Shown: positions 7,986-17,500, counted from the stretch's first letter. The stretch: 64,000 nucleotides of DNA from Microcoleus sp. FACHB-831 (GCF_014695585.1 NZ_JACJON010000034.1:103854-167853); one strand, 5' to 3'. Numbers and translations are program-made. Notes: generated by a model not told the origin, from the letters alone.

Positions 7986-8837
7986 ATGATATTGCAGCTA
8001 AACTTGTCTGCGATCGCTGTTGCTGGGCAAATGGCCTGGAAAAAAGCGAAACCCGTAATATTACGGGATGTTGTAATACTTCCTGCCCTTGGGTTTTTGG
8101 GGCTGATCCTGCTGTGGTGGATTATAGCCCTGTGGCGAAGCGATTTGATGCCCACCCCAGCTCAAGCTTTAGTCGCAAATTTAGACTTTATACTCAACCC
8201 ATTTTATCAGCGCGGCCCCGGCGATTTAGGCATTGGGTGGCTATTAATAGCCAGCTTGCGACGGGTATTAATTGGGTTTGGACTTGGTGCTATTGTTGCC
8301 ATTCCGGTTGGTTTTCTCATCGGGATGTCCAAACCAGCAATGATGGCGCTAAATCCCGTTATTCAAATTCTCAAACCAGTATCGCCCCTGGCTTGGCTGC
8401 CCATTGCTTTAGCAATATTCAACTTGGCAGATCCATCGGCGATTTTTGTTATCTTCATCACTTCTTTGTGGCCGACAATTATCAACACTGCCCTTGGGGT
8501 TTCTAGCGTTTCCAAAGATTATATAGATGTGGCGAGAGTGCTGGAAATGCCCCGGTGGCGACGAATTACCAAGATTATTTGGCCTGCAAGTTTGCCCTAT
8601 ATTTTCACAGGATTGCGGATAAGTTTGGGTATTGCTTGGCTAGTAATCGTCGCTGTAGAAATGTTAACTGGCGGTGTTGGTATCGGCTTTTTTGTGTGGG
8701 ATGAATGGAGCCGCTTAAACCTGAGTTCCGTGTTTTTGGCAGTGCTGGTAATTGGTTTAACTGGTCTGCTTCTAGATTATGCAGTGGGTCAACTTGAGGT
8801 TTTAGTTACTCGCCGCCGCCCGAAGCCTGTTTCTTAG
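7986..8837 (+). CDS. ABC transporter permease, NrtB/CmpB-like
   Basis: A 283-residue inner-membrane permease of the nitrate/sulfonate/bicarbonate (NrtB/SsuC/TauC) family. About six helices are visible. The cytoplasmic coupling loop that docks the ATPase is seen as YIDVARVLEMPRWRRITKIIWPASLPYIFTGLRISLGIAW. The start ATG has GAGGAT (7974-7979) ahead of it. The gene is first in a cassette that continues with the substrate-binding protein and ATPase, whereas nrtA comes first in classical nrt and cmp operons. Its leader carries the c-di-AMP riboswitch, so expression is probably set by c-di-AMP. Confidence 0.88.
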   Translation: MILQLNLSAIAVAGQMAWKKAKPVILRDVVILPALGFLGLILLWWIIALWRSDLMPTPAQALVANLDFILNPFYQRGPGDLGIGWLLIASLRRVLIGFGLGAIVAIPVGFLIGMSKPAMMALNPVIQILKPVSPLAWLPIALAIFNLADPSAIFVIFITSLWPTIINTALGVSSVSKDYIDVARVLEMPRWRRITKIIWPASLPYIFTGLRISLGIAWLVIVAVEMLTGGVGIGFFVWDEWSRLNLSSVFLAVLVIGLTGLLLDYAVGQLEVLVTRRRPKPVS

Positions 8838-9029
8838 TTATTAACTCAGAGATTTTAGATTGGCACTTCTATTCAAAATAGAAAAAGTGCTAATTTCTAA
8901 AATCTTATTACTTGGATGCGATCGCTACTTCAATCGCAAGTTTTCTTTGGCGTCAATGGTATGGCAAAAGCTTGGCAATAGCTCAACCCAATGCGGTTGA
9001 GCAGACTTAAAGCATTAATGGAACAAACT

Positions 9030-10511
9030 ATGAGTGACACCACGAACTGGACGCGGCGAAGTTTTATCACGGGGTTGGGTGCGACGGCGGCGGGAATGGC
9101 ACTTTCTTCATGTGCAGTAAGCAGCGATTCGCCTGACGGCGATAGCTCCGCTTCACGCTCTGCCAAAGGCCTCACGGAAGAAGCTAGGGCAATTGAACAG
9201 GTAGTAAAACCCGGCGATTTAGAAAAATCTGACATTACCGTTGGATACGTTCCCGTTAATGACTGCGCGCCCTTTGCGATCGCATGGAAAAAAGGATTTT
9301 TCCGCAAATACGGCCTTAACGTCAAACTCGTCCGCGAAGCTAGCTGGGCAACCTCACGCGACGGATTAATATTCGGTCGCACCGATGCCGCGCCTGTTGT
9401 ATCCGGAGCCGTAACCAATGCCAGAATCGGAGCCGAAGGCGCACGCCACGCTCCCATGTGTGCCGCTATGGTAATTCACCGTCACGGTAACGCCATGACG
9501 ATGAACAAAGCCATGTGGGATTTTGGGTTGCGTCCCTGGTACGAGTACCAACAACAGTACGGCGATCGCGCTTTAGAAGAATTTGGCAAACAATTTAAAG
9601 CCTACTTTGACAGCCAACCACCAGAACAGAGAGTTTGGGCTGTTGTACTAAGTTCATCCATTTACGAATACTTCGTCCGCTATTTATCCGCCGCCGCCGG
9701 AGTCGATCCCATCAAAGAGTTTCGCATCATCATTGTTCCCCCGCCGCAGATGGTTAGTAACGTGCGGATTGGTGCAATGCAAGCCTACATGGTTGCAGAA
9801 CCTTGGAATACACGAGCAATTTACGAAAAAGCAATTACTGGCGAACAGGGAATCGGTTTTACCTTCGCTCAAGGTAAAGAAGTATGGTTGGGACACCCAG
9901 ACCGACTTTTGGGAGTTATGGAAGAATTTATTGATAAAAATCCCAAAACTTATCGTTCCCTAGTCAAGGCAATGATTGAAGCCTGCCAGTATTGCAGCAA
10001 ACCCGAAAACCACCAAGAAGTTGCCACGCTACTTACCGAGCGCTCGTTTACGGGTGCAAAACCTAAAAAAGGCCCAGTGGATAAGTTTACGCGCCCTGCA
10101 ATTATGGGTGAATACAACTATGGGGGCTTTGATAGCAAAGACCGCACTATAAAAGCCGCTGACGGCACAATTTTCTTCGATATTCCTAACGGCATTCCCA
10201 AACAGCCAGGAGAACATTCAACGTTTCTCTGGCGCTCTAGAAGCATTTGGTTGATGACTCAAGCAGCTCGTTGGGGACAAATTAAGGAATTTCCTAAAAA
10301 TGCCGAAGAACTGGCAAGCAAAGGCTGGCGAACCGATCTCTATCGCAATATTGCCGCCGAAATGGGAATTGAGTGCCCCAAAGATGATTACAAAGTCGAA
10401 TCCCCTGAAGTCTTTATTGACAAAAAAGGCTTCGATCCCAGCGATCCAGTCGGCTATCTAAAAAGTTTTGAAATCCGCCATAATAGCCCGGTTTCTTTCT
10501 TCATGTCTTAA
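9030..10511 (+). CDS. NrtA/CmpA-like ABC substrate-binding lipoprotein (Tat signal)
   Basis: A binding protein of the nitrate/bicarbonate/cyanate family (NrtA, CmpA, CynA). A twin-arginine motif (TRRSFITGLG) and a lipobox (LSSC) predict Tat export and lipid anchoring. Family features include ITVGYVPVNDCAPFAIAWKKG, GAMQAYMVAEPWNTRAI and the C-terminal IWLMTQAARWGQIKEFP and FDPSDPVGYL. It has about 494 residues, somewhat longer than typical NrtA. The frame opens at ATG 8991 and has further ATGs at 9018 and 9030; 9030 gives the usual short Tat leader. The substrate cannot be told from sequence alone: nitrate, nitrite, bicarbonate and cyanate are all possible. Nearby nirBD favours a nitrogen oxyanion. 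Confidence 0.87.
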   Translation: MSDTTNWTRRSFITGLGATAAGMALSSCAVSSDSPDGDSSASRSAKGLTEEARAIEQVVKPGDLEKSDITVGYVPVNDCAPFAIAWKKGFFRKYGLNVKLVREASWATSRDGLIFGRTDAAPVVSGAVTNARIGAEGARHAPMCAAMVIHRHGNAMTMNKAMWDFGLRPWYEYQQQYGDRALEEFGKQFKAYFDSQPPEQRVWAVVLSSSIYEYFVRYLSAAAGVDPIKEFRIIIVPPPQMVSNVRIGAMQAYMVAEPWNTRAIYEKAITGEQGIGFTFAQGKEVWLGHPDRLLGVMEEFIDKNPKTYRSLVKAMIEACQYCSKPENHQEVATLLTERSFTGAKPKKGPVDKFTRPAIMGEYNYGGFDSKDRTIKAADGTIFFDIPNGIPKQPGEHSTFLWRSRSIWLMTQAARWGQIKEFPKNAEELASKGWRTDLYRNIAAEMGIECPKDDYKVESPEVFIDKKGFDPSDPVGYLKSFEIRHNSPVSFFMS

Positions 10512-10604
10512 CAAGCGGAAGTTGATGATTTGTTTTCTGTTAACAGAAGTCTGCTTGTTAACGCCTTTAAAATTGCCAAAAATGACACTATCTAGGAGCC
10601 TTTT

Positions 10605-11444
10605 ATGACTCAATCTACTTCTTACCCCACAGGACAAAATATCATGGTTAACTCCCGCCAGGGATTTTTGGAAATTGAAAATCTTGTAAAGTCGTATCCA
10701 AGTGCTGACGGCAGTAAGTTTGTCGTCCTAGACGGTGTTAATCTCAGCATAAACGAAGACGAATTCATCTGCGTAATTGGTCACTCTGGTTGCGGTAAAT
10801 CAACGCTACTAAAAATAGTCGCTGGTTTAGAACAACAGACTTCCGGCTCGGTGCGACTAGACGGCAAAGAAATTCGCAAACCCGGTGCAGAGCGCATGAT
10901 GGTGTTCCAGCAATATTCTCTGCTTCCTTGGCTGACAGTGAAGGAAAATATCCGTTTGGCGGTAGATGAAGTGCTAAAGAATGCCACTCGTGCCGAGAAA
11001 ATCAGCATTGTTAACGAACACTTGGCAATGGTGAATTTAAACGCAGCCGCTGACAAATATCCCGATGAAATTTCTGGGGGAATGAAACAGCGAGTTGGCA
11101 TTGCAAGAGCATTAGCAATTCGTCCGAAAATGTTACTGATGGATGAACCATTTGGAGCGCTGGATGCGCTGACTAGGGGCAAGTTACAACGGCAAGTGCT
11201 GGAAATTTGGGAAAACCATAAGCAAGCGGTTATGATGATTACGCATGATGTGGATGAAGCGCTGTATATGTCAGATAGGATCGTGCTGATGACTAATGGC
11301 CCCCACGCAAAAATTGGCGAAATTTTGGAAGTTCCTTTTCCTCATCCGCGCGATCGCCAAGAGTTACGCAACTCTCGCGAGTATTTTGAACTTCGCAACC
11401 ATGCTCTCAACTTTCTAGATCGCTATTTTTCCCATGACGAGTAA
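10605..11444 (+). CDS. ABC transporter ATP-binding protein, NrtD-like
   Basis: A 279-residue ATPase of the nitrate/sulfonate/taurine importer group, energising the cassette from the cytoplasmic face. Walker A is GHSGCGKST, the Q-loop is VFQQYSLLPW, the signature is SGGMKQR, and Walker B is MLLMDEPFGALDAL, with a switch His in MITHDVDEA. The start ATG follows TAGGAGCC. Classical nrtABCD and cmpABCD operons carry a second ATPase, NrtC or CmpC, fused to a binding domain. Here only the NrtD-like subunit is present, as in cyanate-type systems, so it probably works as a homodimer. Confidence 0.88.
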   Translation: MTQSTSYPTGQNIMVNSRQGFLEIENLVKSYPSADGSKFVVLDGVNLSINEDEFICVIGHSGCGKSTLLKIVAGLEQQTSGSVRLDGKEIRKPGAERMMVFQQYSLLPWLTVKENIRLAVDEVLKNATRAEKISIVNEHLAMVNLNAAADKYPDEISGGMKQRVGIARALAIRPKMLLMDEPFGALDALTRGKLQRQVLEIWENHKQAVMMITHDVDEALYMSDRIVLMTNGPHAKIGEILEVPFPHPRDRQELRNSREYFELRNHALNFLDRYFSHDE

Positions 11445-11510
11445 TTAATAGCTGTCCTATGTGAGTTATTGAGTAGGTAGCCTAATAATGCAATTAAGGA
11501 GGTTAAATCT

Positions 11511-12209
11511 GTGAATATCAAGTCAATGTTACTGCGCCTTGAAAGCGCAATGGGTCGTCAAGACTTAACGGAACAAATGCTTTTGGTGCCTACTCCTGCA
11601 TCATCTTCTGAAGAGCGGGAGCAATTTACAAAATCGGTTAACCTAATTGTTGGCTATAACAGATCCCCTAGCAGCCAAACAGCTCTAGATCTTACTCTAT
11701 GGATTGCCCATCAAACTCGTTTAGTCACAAAGGCGCAAGTCACAGTTCAAGTTGTCTATGTTTTAGATAGCGAACTACCCACTAAAAGTTCAGATATCGT
11801 CAACTCAACCCCTCACATACCCTTGGAGTTTGCCGAATCATCTGCATTAAGATCTCCTACCCCTGTTTTAACTCAACCATCACAAATGGCTATGGCAACA
11901 CCGCCACGAGTAACCTCCATAGAGCCATCTTATTTAAGAGCTACCTTTTACCAAGATAATCACTTAGACCAAGCAAACCGCATATTATCCCAAGCACGCA
12001 GTCTCGCTGACGAATGGCGCGGTTCCTTCAAAGCCCATCTCCGCTTTGGTTGCGTTGCTGCGGAACTAAGAAAAGTTGTTGAATCTGAAGCGGCGGCTCT
12101 ATTGTTTTTGGGCTGTACTTCTGCGAATCATCCACTTGTCCAGAAATTAGGTGCTGATTTCCCCTGCCCGGTTTTGGGAATTCCTTCGGATTGCCACCAA
12201 GAAGATTAG
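11511..12209 (+). CDS. Universal stress protein-like protein
   Basis: A 232-residue protein with weak similarity to the universal stress (UspA) fold. An early strand gives VNLIVGYNRSPSSQTALDLTLWIA. The C-terminal part has QANRILSQARSLADEW, then a region ending LLFLGCTSANHPLVQKLGADFPCPVLGIP that resembles the nucleotide-binding end of Usp domains. A Pro/Ser-rich insert separates the halves. The start is GTG, supported by a strong AAGGAGG (11496-11502) with an eight-base spacer. It follows the ABC genes by 66 bases and is closed by a terminator, so it may be the last gene of the cassette. Its role is unknown. Confidence 0.6.
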   Translation: MNIKSMLLRLESAMGRQDLTEQMLLVPTPASSSEEREQFTKSVNLIVGYNRSPSSQTALDLTLWIAHQTRLVTKAQVTVQVVYVLDSELPTKSSDIVNSTPHIPLEFAESSALRSPTPVLTQPSQMAMATPPRVTSIEPSYLRATFYQDNHLDQANRILSQARSLADEWRGSFKAHLRFGCVAAELRKVVESEAAALLFLGCTSANHPLVQKLGADFPCPVLGIPSDCHQED

Positions 12210-12240
12210 CTATTCGCAACAAATTTAATCTGTTTTTTAG

Positions 12241-12269
12241 TCCCAAATTTCGATAATTTGGGATTTTTT
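12241..12269 (+). terminator. Rho-independent terminator after the ABC cassette
   Basis: TCCCAAATT (12241-12249) pairs perfectly with AATTTGGGA (12255-12263) around a five-base loop. Six Ts follow (12264-12269). It ends the ABC/Usp transcript before the convergent hli genes. Confidence 0.85.
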
Positions 12270-12347
12270 GTTTAGTTTTTTATTATTTATACTGTGCGAT
12301 CGCGGCTCTTCGCCACCATACCCGCTTATATATACACATGAACTTAA

Positions 12348-12372
12348 ATAGGGCGGGCAATGCCCACCCTAT
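12348..12372 (-). terminator. Hairpin downstream of the hli array
   Basis: ATAGGG and GGGC (12348-12358) pair with GCCC and CCCTAT (12362-12372), with one mismatch. It lies just after the last hli gene on the minus strand and is followed there by a short T/A stretch. It also belongs to the GGGC-AAT-GCCC repeat type scattered in this genome, so a terminator role is only likely. Confidence 0.5.
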
Positions 12373-12396
12373 AGCTTAATGATATTACCGACCTAA

Positions 12397-12597
12397 TTAG
12401 TAAGAAATCAGGTGCAGGATGTCGCGGACAACGCTATACCCAGCTAAATCCCACAACAAGTAAGCAAGAAAACCGATCATCGCCAAGCGTCCATTCCATA
12501 GTTCAGCTTGGGGATTGAAGCCAAACAAAAATGCATTGCGGTCTTTACCGTTGTAAGCGCTAGCTACAGGAGGTAGATCGGTAGTGCGAGTTTCCAT
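12397..12597 (-). CDS. hli: High-light-inducible protein (HLIP), copy 1
   Basis: A 66-residue single-helix protein of the chlorophyll a/b-binding-like family. HLIPs bind chlorophyll and carotenoid in thylakoid membranes and protect photosystem assembly under excess light. The binding motif AELWNGRLAMIGF is present, with the helix continuing LAYLLWDLAGYSVVRDILHLI. GGAGA precedes the ATG. Only 44 bases separate it from copy 2, so the two are probably cotranscribed. The two proteins are nearly identical, which points to recent duplication. Confidence 0.93.
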   Translation of the reverse strand: METRTTDLPPVASAYNGKDRNAFLFGFNPQAELWNGRLAMIGFLAYLLWDLAGYSVVRDILHLISY

Positions 12598-12641
12598 TTT
12601 GTTTCTCCTAAATGATGTTTTAAAATTACGATGCTGAGCGA

Positions 12642-12842
12642 TTAGTAAGAAATCAGGTGCAGGATGTCGCGGACAACGCTATAACCAGCTAAATCCCAAA
12701 GCAAGTAAGCAAGAAAACCGATCATTGCCAAGCGTCCGTTCCATAGTTCAGCTTGGGGGTTGAATCCAAACAGAAAGGCATTGCGGTCTACGCCGTTGTA
12801 AGCTTTAGCAACAGCAGGTAAATCAGTAGTGCGAGTTTCCAT
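12642..12842 (-). CDS. hli: High-light-inducible protein (HLIP), copy 2
   Basis: A 66-residue HLIP that differs from copy 1 at only a few N-terminal positions (PAVAKAYNGVDRN here, PPVASAYNGKDRN there). It has the same AELWNGRLAMIGF binding motif and the same C-terminal DILHLISY. It is the first gene of a two-gene unit with copy 1. A promoter block shared with copies 3 and 4 lies 61-101 bases upstream (12903-12943). Confidence 0.93.
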   Translation of the reverse strand: METRTTDLPAVAKAYNGVDRNAFLFGFNPQAELWNGRLAMIGFLAYLLWDLAGYSVVRDILHLISY

Positions 12843-12902
12843 TGTTTTTGTTCCTAAACTTTGTTAATTAACTTATCTTTATATTATTCAACATGACCTC
12901 AA

Positions 12903-12943
12903 ACTGATGTCTGTCTATAGGTACAAAGTTGACGCATTACTAA
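12903..12943 (-). promoter_or_regulatory. Shared hli promoter block, copy 2
   Basis: Read on the minus strand, TTAGTA and TATAGA are separated by 18 bases, followed by CAGACATCAGT. The same layout recurs upstream of hli copies 3 and 4 at almost the same distance from the start codon. The hexamers suit -35 and -10 boxes. The remaining spacer (12944-13204) is AT-rich with no gene seen. Confidence 0.6.
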
Positions 12944-13204
12944 TGGCAGATATCATAACAAGCTAATCTCATTAACAAGAATAAGTGGTGGTTTTATTAA
13001 ACGAATCGAACCCAAAAACCCTCTGTAACACTAGGGTTTGGTGGTTTAAACACACGTCGTTCGACGGGGTTTGCCCTAGCCGAGGAGTAACTTCCCAACC
13101 TATACGTGGGTTAATTTATTAAAAGACAATAAAACCTTTAGTGGGCAATGCCGGGCTACGTTTAATTTAAGTAAAAGTAGCTAAGTTTTAACTTTATTTA
13201 TATA

Positions 13205-13251
13205 AAAATAGAGCTGGAGGTTTTAATTAGTAAAACCTCCAGCTCTATTTT
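13205..13251 (-). terminator. Perfect 21-bp stem terminator after hli copy 3
   Basis: Bases 13205-13225 are perfectly complementary to 13231-13251, with a five-base loop. The stem has a GC core (GAGCTGGAGG) and A/T ends that provide a U tract on either strand. It lies 14 bases past the stop of copy 3 and isolates it from copies 1 and 2. Confidence 0.85.
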
Positions 13252-13265
13252 ATCCAATTCTAATG

Positions 13266-13481
13266 TTAGCGAACTGTAGTAGTATATGAAACGAGGTGGA
13301 GGATATCGCGCACCACGCTATAGCCAGCAAGATCCCAAAGCAAGTAAGCTAGAAAACCTATCATCGCCAAGCGTCCGTTCCACAGTTCAGCTTGAGGATT
13401 CCAGCCAAACAAAAAGGCGTTGCGATCTTTACCATTATAAGCGAGAGTTTTAGGAGCTAAATCAGGTGTGCGGGTTTCCAT
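13266..13481 (-). CDS. hli: High-light-inducible protein (HLIP), copy 3
   Basis: A 71-residue HLIP with the AELWNGRLAMIGF pigment-binding motif. It shares LAPKTLAYNGKDRN and FGWNPQ with copy 4, so copies 3 and 4 form one subgroup and copies 1 and 2 another. Its C-terminus is longer by a few residues (VSYTTTVR). It is a single-gene unit between the promoter block at 13539-13579 and the terminator at 13205-13251. Confidence 0.93.
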   Translation of the reverse strand: METRTPDLAPKTLAYNGKDRNAFLFGWNPQAELWNGRLAMIGFLAYLLWDLAGYSVVRDILHLVSYTTTVR

Positions 13482-13538
13482 TTTTTTTCCTTTAATTGCG
13501 TTGTTTAACTTATCTTTACAATAGCAACAATAACACTT

Positions 13539-13579
13539 AACGATCTATACCTATAGGTACAAACTGCACGCATTGCTAA
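13539..13579 (-). promoter_or_regulatory. Shared hli promoter block, copy 3
   Basis: On the minus strand, TTAGCA and TATAGG are 18 bases apart; TTTGTACCTATAG is identical to the block of copy 2. It lies 58-98 bases upstream of the start codon. The rest of the 13482-13785 spacer holds only the hli4 terminator. Confidence 0.6.
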
Positions 13580-13718
13580 CGGTAGACAGGAGAAAAGTGC
13601 AAATGTAAAATTAATAACATTATTTTTATTTTTGCTATAAAAATGTACTCTTTGCTACAGCTAAAGAATGGCAAACTTGGCAAGAAGTAGCCATTAAGTT
13701 GATAGCGTATAAATGAAA

Positions 13719-13747
13719 CAGGCGGCTTTATTAAATAAAGCCGCCTG
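13719..13747 (-). terminator. Terminator hairpin after hli copy 4
   Basis: CAGGCGGCTTTA (13719-13730) pairs perfectly with TAAAGCCGCCTG (13736-13747). On the minus strand it is followed by a T-rich TTTCATTT. It separates copy 4 from copy 3. Confidence 0.7.
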
Positions 13748-13785
13748 GGCGATCGCGGAACATAGCTAGGAATTAAGGTTTCAAA

Positions 13786-13983
13786 TTAGCCGATCAAGTG
13801 AAGGATGTCCCGAACCACACTATAACCAGCAATATCCCACAGCAAATACGCAACAAAGCCCAGCATTGCCAAGCGTCCGTTCCAAAGTTCAGCTTGAGGA
13901 TTCCAGCCAAACAGAAAAGTGTTACGGTCTTTGCCGTTATAAGCAAGAGTTTTAGGAGCTAGTTCAGGTGTGCTTGTTTGCAT
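13786..13983 (-). CDS. hli: High-light-inducible protein (HLIP), copy 4
   Basis: A 65-residue HLIP, the most diverged of the four. It keeps the AELWNGRLAMLGF binding motif and the helix VAYLLWDIAGYSVVRDILHLIG. Differences include MQTSTPE at the start and Thr for Ala before FLFGW. AAGGAGTG precedes the ATG on the minus strand. It has its own promoter block at 14038-14078 and terminator at 13719-13747. Confidence 0.93.
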   Translation of the reverse strand: MQTSTPELAPKTLAYNGKDRNTFLFGWNPQAELWNGRLAMLGFVAYLLWDIAGYSVVRDILHLIG

Positions 13984-14037
13984 TCTTTACACTCCTTTAT
14001 AAATCTTTACCCTTTCATCCTAATTTCCTGGATCGGC

Positions 14038-14078
14038 ACTGAGGTCTGTCTAAAGATACAAGATAAATATATTGCTAA
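14038..14078 (-). promoter_or_regulatory. Shared hli promoter block, copy 4
   Basis: On the minus strand, TTAGCA and TTTAGA are 18 bases apart, followed by CAGACCTCAGT as in copy 2. It lies 55-95 bases upstream of the start. The middle is less conserved than between copies 2 and 3. Confidence 0.55.
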
Positions 14079-14518
14079 GGGCAGAGGAGTTATTAGCTTT
14101 GTTAAAAATACATCTATCGATAGAGATATGTATGTAACTTTAAAGCACCTGCTAAGTGGTACGCCCAGCAGGTGCATAACATAAATGTTCAATCAAACTT
14201 AGTTATCCTCAAAACAAAAAGGGATAACAGCCAAAGATTATTCTTCCTTTTAGTGGTGAGGCGTTTACTTCCTTGGGTGGATGCTTTAATCAACCGTATT
14301 CGGTGATTCTGGGCTATAGAGTGTAGTTTTGCAAAAATTCAGACTTCTACTTAAAAAACCTCTAACTAGCAGCAAGCCACCAGCAATAAGCATAAAAGCG
14401 TGAACAATGAAGGATGAAACGTTTAAATTCATCCTTCACAATTTACGCATCGTGCTTTCGGATGAGAGCTGAGGGCTAAAAAATTTGCGCGGACATAAGC
14501 TTGGATGAAGGAAATACC
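14079..14518. other. Spacer with two hairpins, no gene seen
   Basis: GCACCTGCT (14145-14153) pairs with AGCAGGTGC (14167-14175). TGAAGGATGAA (14408-14418) pairs with TTCATCCTTCA (14428-14438); this one resembles common short intergenic repeats. Neither has a strong T tract. No reading frame here looks coding. Confidence 0.5.
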
Positions 14519-17500
14519 ATGTTACAAAGTACAGGAATGACTTGGGGGCTGTGCAAAACACTATTCTGGCTCGGTCAGGTTCCCGTGGATAACACAGCAA
14601 CCACGCCCAAAGAGGCAGCGTTTATATTTGCAGGGCCGCAGTTTTTGATGGCATTGGTTGCTGGGGTGGTTCTGGCGTTTGCAATCCAATTGCTGATAAC
14701 AAACTTGGGTGTTGCCTACTTATTGGGAAATACCTCAGATTCTAAATCGCATGATGACGATGCAGACAGCTTAGGAACCAGCATTCGCAAAATTGGAACC
14801 GCGCTAGGGTTGGCAACATTAATCAGTGTAACGGTTGCCTTATCCATAGCTTGTTTCCTAGCAGTGAAACTGAGCCTAAATAACAGCGATCGCTTCTTGG
14901 GAGCTATTATAGGCTTAGTAATTTGGGGGACTTATTTTTCCCTACTCGTCTGGGTGGGTTCGGCAAAAGTCGGTTCCTTAATCGGTTCGGTAGTTAATGC
15001 CGCAAGTTCCGGATTGCAAACAATTTTTGGAACAGCAACCGCCGCACTGGGAGCAAAAGCAGTAAACGATCAGGTTGTGGCGACAGCCGAAGCAGCAGCC
15101 GTAGCGGTGCGCCGCGAATTGGGGTCAGCGATAGACCCAACAAGCATACGCGAGACGCTAGAAGATTATTTTGATAGGCTGCGACCAGCAGAACTAGACC
15201 TCAAATCAATTCGGGGCGAATTTGAAAAATTGCTCAACGATCCCCAATTGAAAGCGATCGCTCCAGAAAATCTCCGCGACATCGACAGATCGAAGTTTGT
15301 TGAATTAGTCAGCAGTCGCACCGACCTCTCGAAGCGAGACGTGAAAAGAATCGTCGATCAGCTAGAGAATGTCTGGAAACAGGTTGTAGACCAGCAAGCG
15401 CCTCAAGCTAAAAATGGGATGGGCGAATTGTTGGACTATCTCAAATCGGCTTCCCCAGATAAGCTGACGAACGAACTAGGCGGAAAGCTCGATCAGCTGA
15501 TTGGAGAAATGCGCTCGAATAAACAGCCGGGAGAAAACCAAGATCAACAAACTCCAGGTATGATGGATCGCTTAATCACTACGCTAAGCCCAGTTCTTGG
15601 CGTGGTAATGGGCAGAACCGATATATCGGATCTCGATCTCGAAAAAATTCTGGGTCAGCTACAAACAGCTAAAGCCAAAGTAAACGAGGTAAGCGATAAA
15701 ATAGCAGGCGAGGTTAGCGGTACCCCAGCGCTTCCTTACAGCACCATTCGCGCCGACGTAGATAACTACCTGCTCAACACATACTCGTGGCAGATGAAGC
15801 CAGAAGTGCTGGCGCAGGAATTTCGGGATGTTATCTACGATCCGCAAGCAGATCCCAAGAAAGTTCGCCAGCAAATAGAGCAGTTGAAGCGGTCAGATTT
15901 TGTAGATTTGCTGCAACAGCGGGGCATATTTACTCAAGCCAAAATCAACGAAATTGCCGATCGGCTAGAAGCCGTCCGCCAAGATGTTTTGGCAACAGTG
16001 CGGCAAGCTGAAGAAGAAGAAAAGATATCAACACTCCGCAAGAGTGTAGAAAATTATCTGCGCTACACTCCAGTCGAACAATTGTCGCAAGAAGCAATCG
16101 ATCGAGATTTCCCAGCGTGGCTGGAAGATCCCGACGCAGACTATGAAACGGTGCGTCGTCGCCTTGCAGTGTTTGACCGCGACACGCTTTTGCAAATGCT
16201 GTTAGCTCGGACAGATATAAATGCAGCACAAGCCGAGCCGATAGTAACGAATTTGATAAGCACCCGCGATCGCGTCTTAACAGATGCTCAGTCGCAAGAA
16301 GAACAAGCCAAATCTCAAGCAGAGGCGTTGTGGCTCAAGGTAGAGTCTTATCTGCGTAACACTGGTAAGGATGAACTGAATCCAGAAGGCATCAAGCGGG
16401 ATTTAAGTTTGTTCTTAGACGATCCCCGTATAGGATTGAGTTTAGTGCGTGCCCGTGCGTCTCGCTTTGACCGCGATACCTTAGTGCAATTGCTCTCATC
16501 GCGCCAAGACATAAGCCAGGATCAAGCGAATCAGATCGTAGATCAAGTGCAGAGCCGCTGGAATAGCGTTATGCATGCACCGCAAGCAGTAGCAGATAAA
16601 GCTAAAGAGTTGACTGGTACGGCTAAAGACCAGTACGACAAAACAACAAATACGATCGCCGAGTACCTCCGCAACACTGGCAAGGACGAACTCAACCCCG
16701 AAGGCATCAAGCGCGATTTGCAGAAATTGTTGGACGATCCCAAAGGAGGAGCGCTGGCGCTGCGCGATCGCGTAAGTAATATCGACCGCGATACCCTCGT
16801 CAAGCTGCTCAGCCAACGGCAAGATCTCAGCGAGGAGCAAGTCAATCAAATCATCGATCAGGTGCAAGAAAACCTTCGCAGCATCGTCAGAGCGCCCCGC
16901 CGCTTAGCTGCTCGTACTCAAGCCAAAGTACAGGATTTTCAATCAACTCTTCAAGAGTACCTGCGGAACACTGGGAAGGACGAACTCAATCCCGAAGGTA
17001 TCAAGCGCGACTTGCAATTGTTGCTGCACGATCCCCGAACTGGAGTGGAGAGTTTTGCCGACCGCCTATCTAAGGTTGACCGCGAAACAGTAGTCTCGCT
17101 CTTGTCGCAACGCCCGGATATTTCTGAAGAAGAAGCGAACCGAATTGTGGATCAAGTCTTGGCGGTGCGCGAGCAATTTGTAGAACAAGTTCGCGATATC
17201 CAGCGTCGCATTCAATCGGTTATTGATGGGGTATTTGCCAAAATTCGCAATTACCTCAACTCGCTGGATCGGCCAGAACTTAACTATGACGGCATCAAGC
17301 ACGATGTTCGCACCTTGTTTGATGACCCGCAAGCTGGTTTTGATGCTCTCAAAGATCGCCTTGGTCACTTTAATCGCGATACCGTAGTAGCGCTCCTCAG
17401 TTCCCGCGAGGATATCTCGGAAGCTGACGCCAATCGCATCGTAGACCAGATCGAACGGACGCGCACGAGCGTGCTTCAACGGGCGGAACGCTTGCAGCAA

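Noticed and set aside
12990..13100. GGGTTCGATTCG-like bases on the minus strand, suggesting a tRNA T-arm
   Set aside because: No matching acceptor, D or anticodon arms could be built around it.
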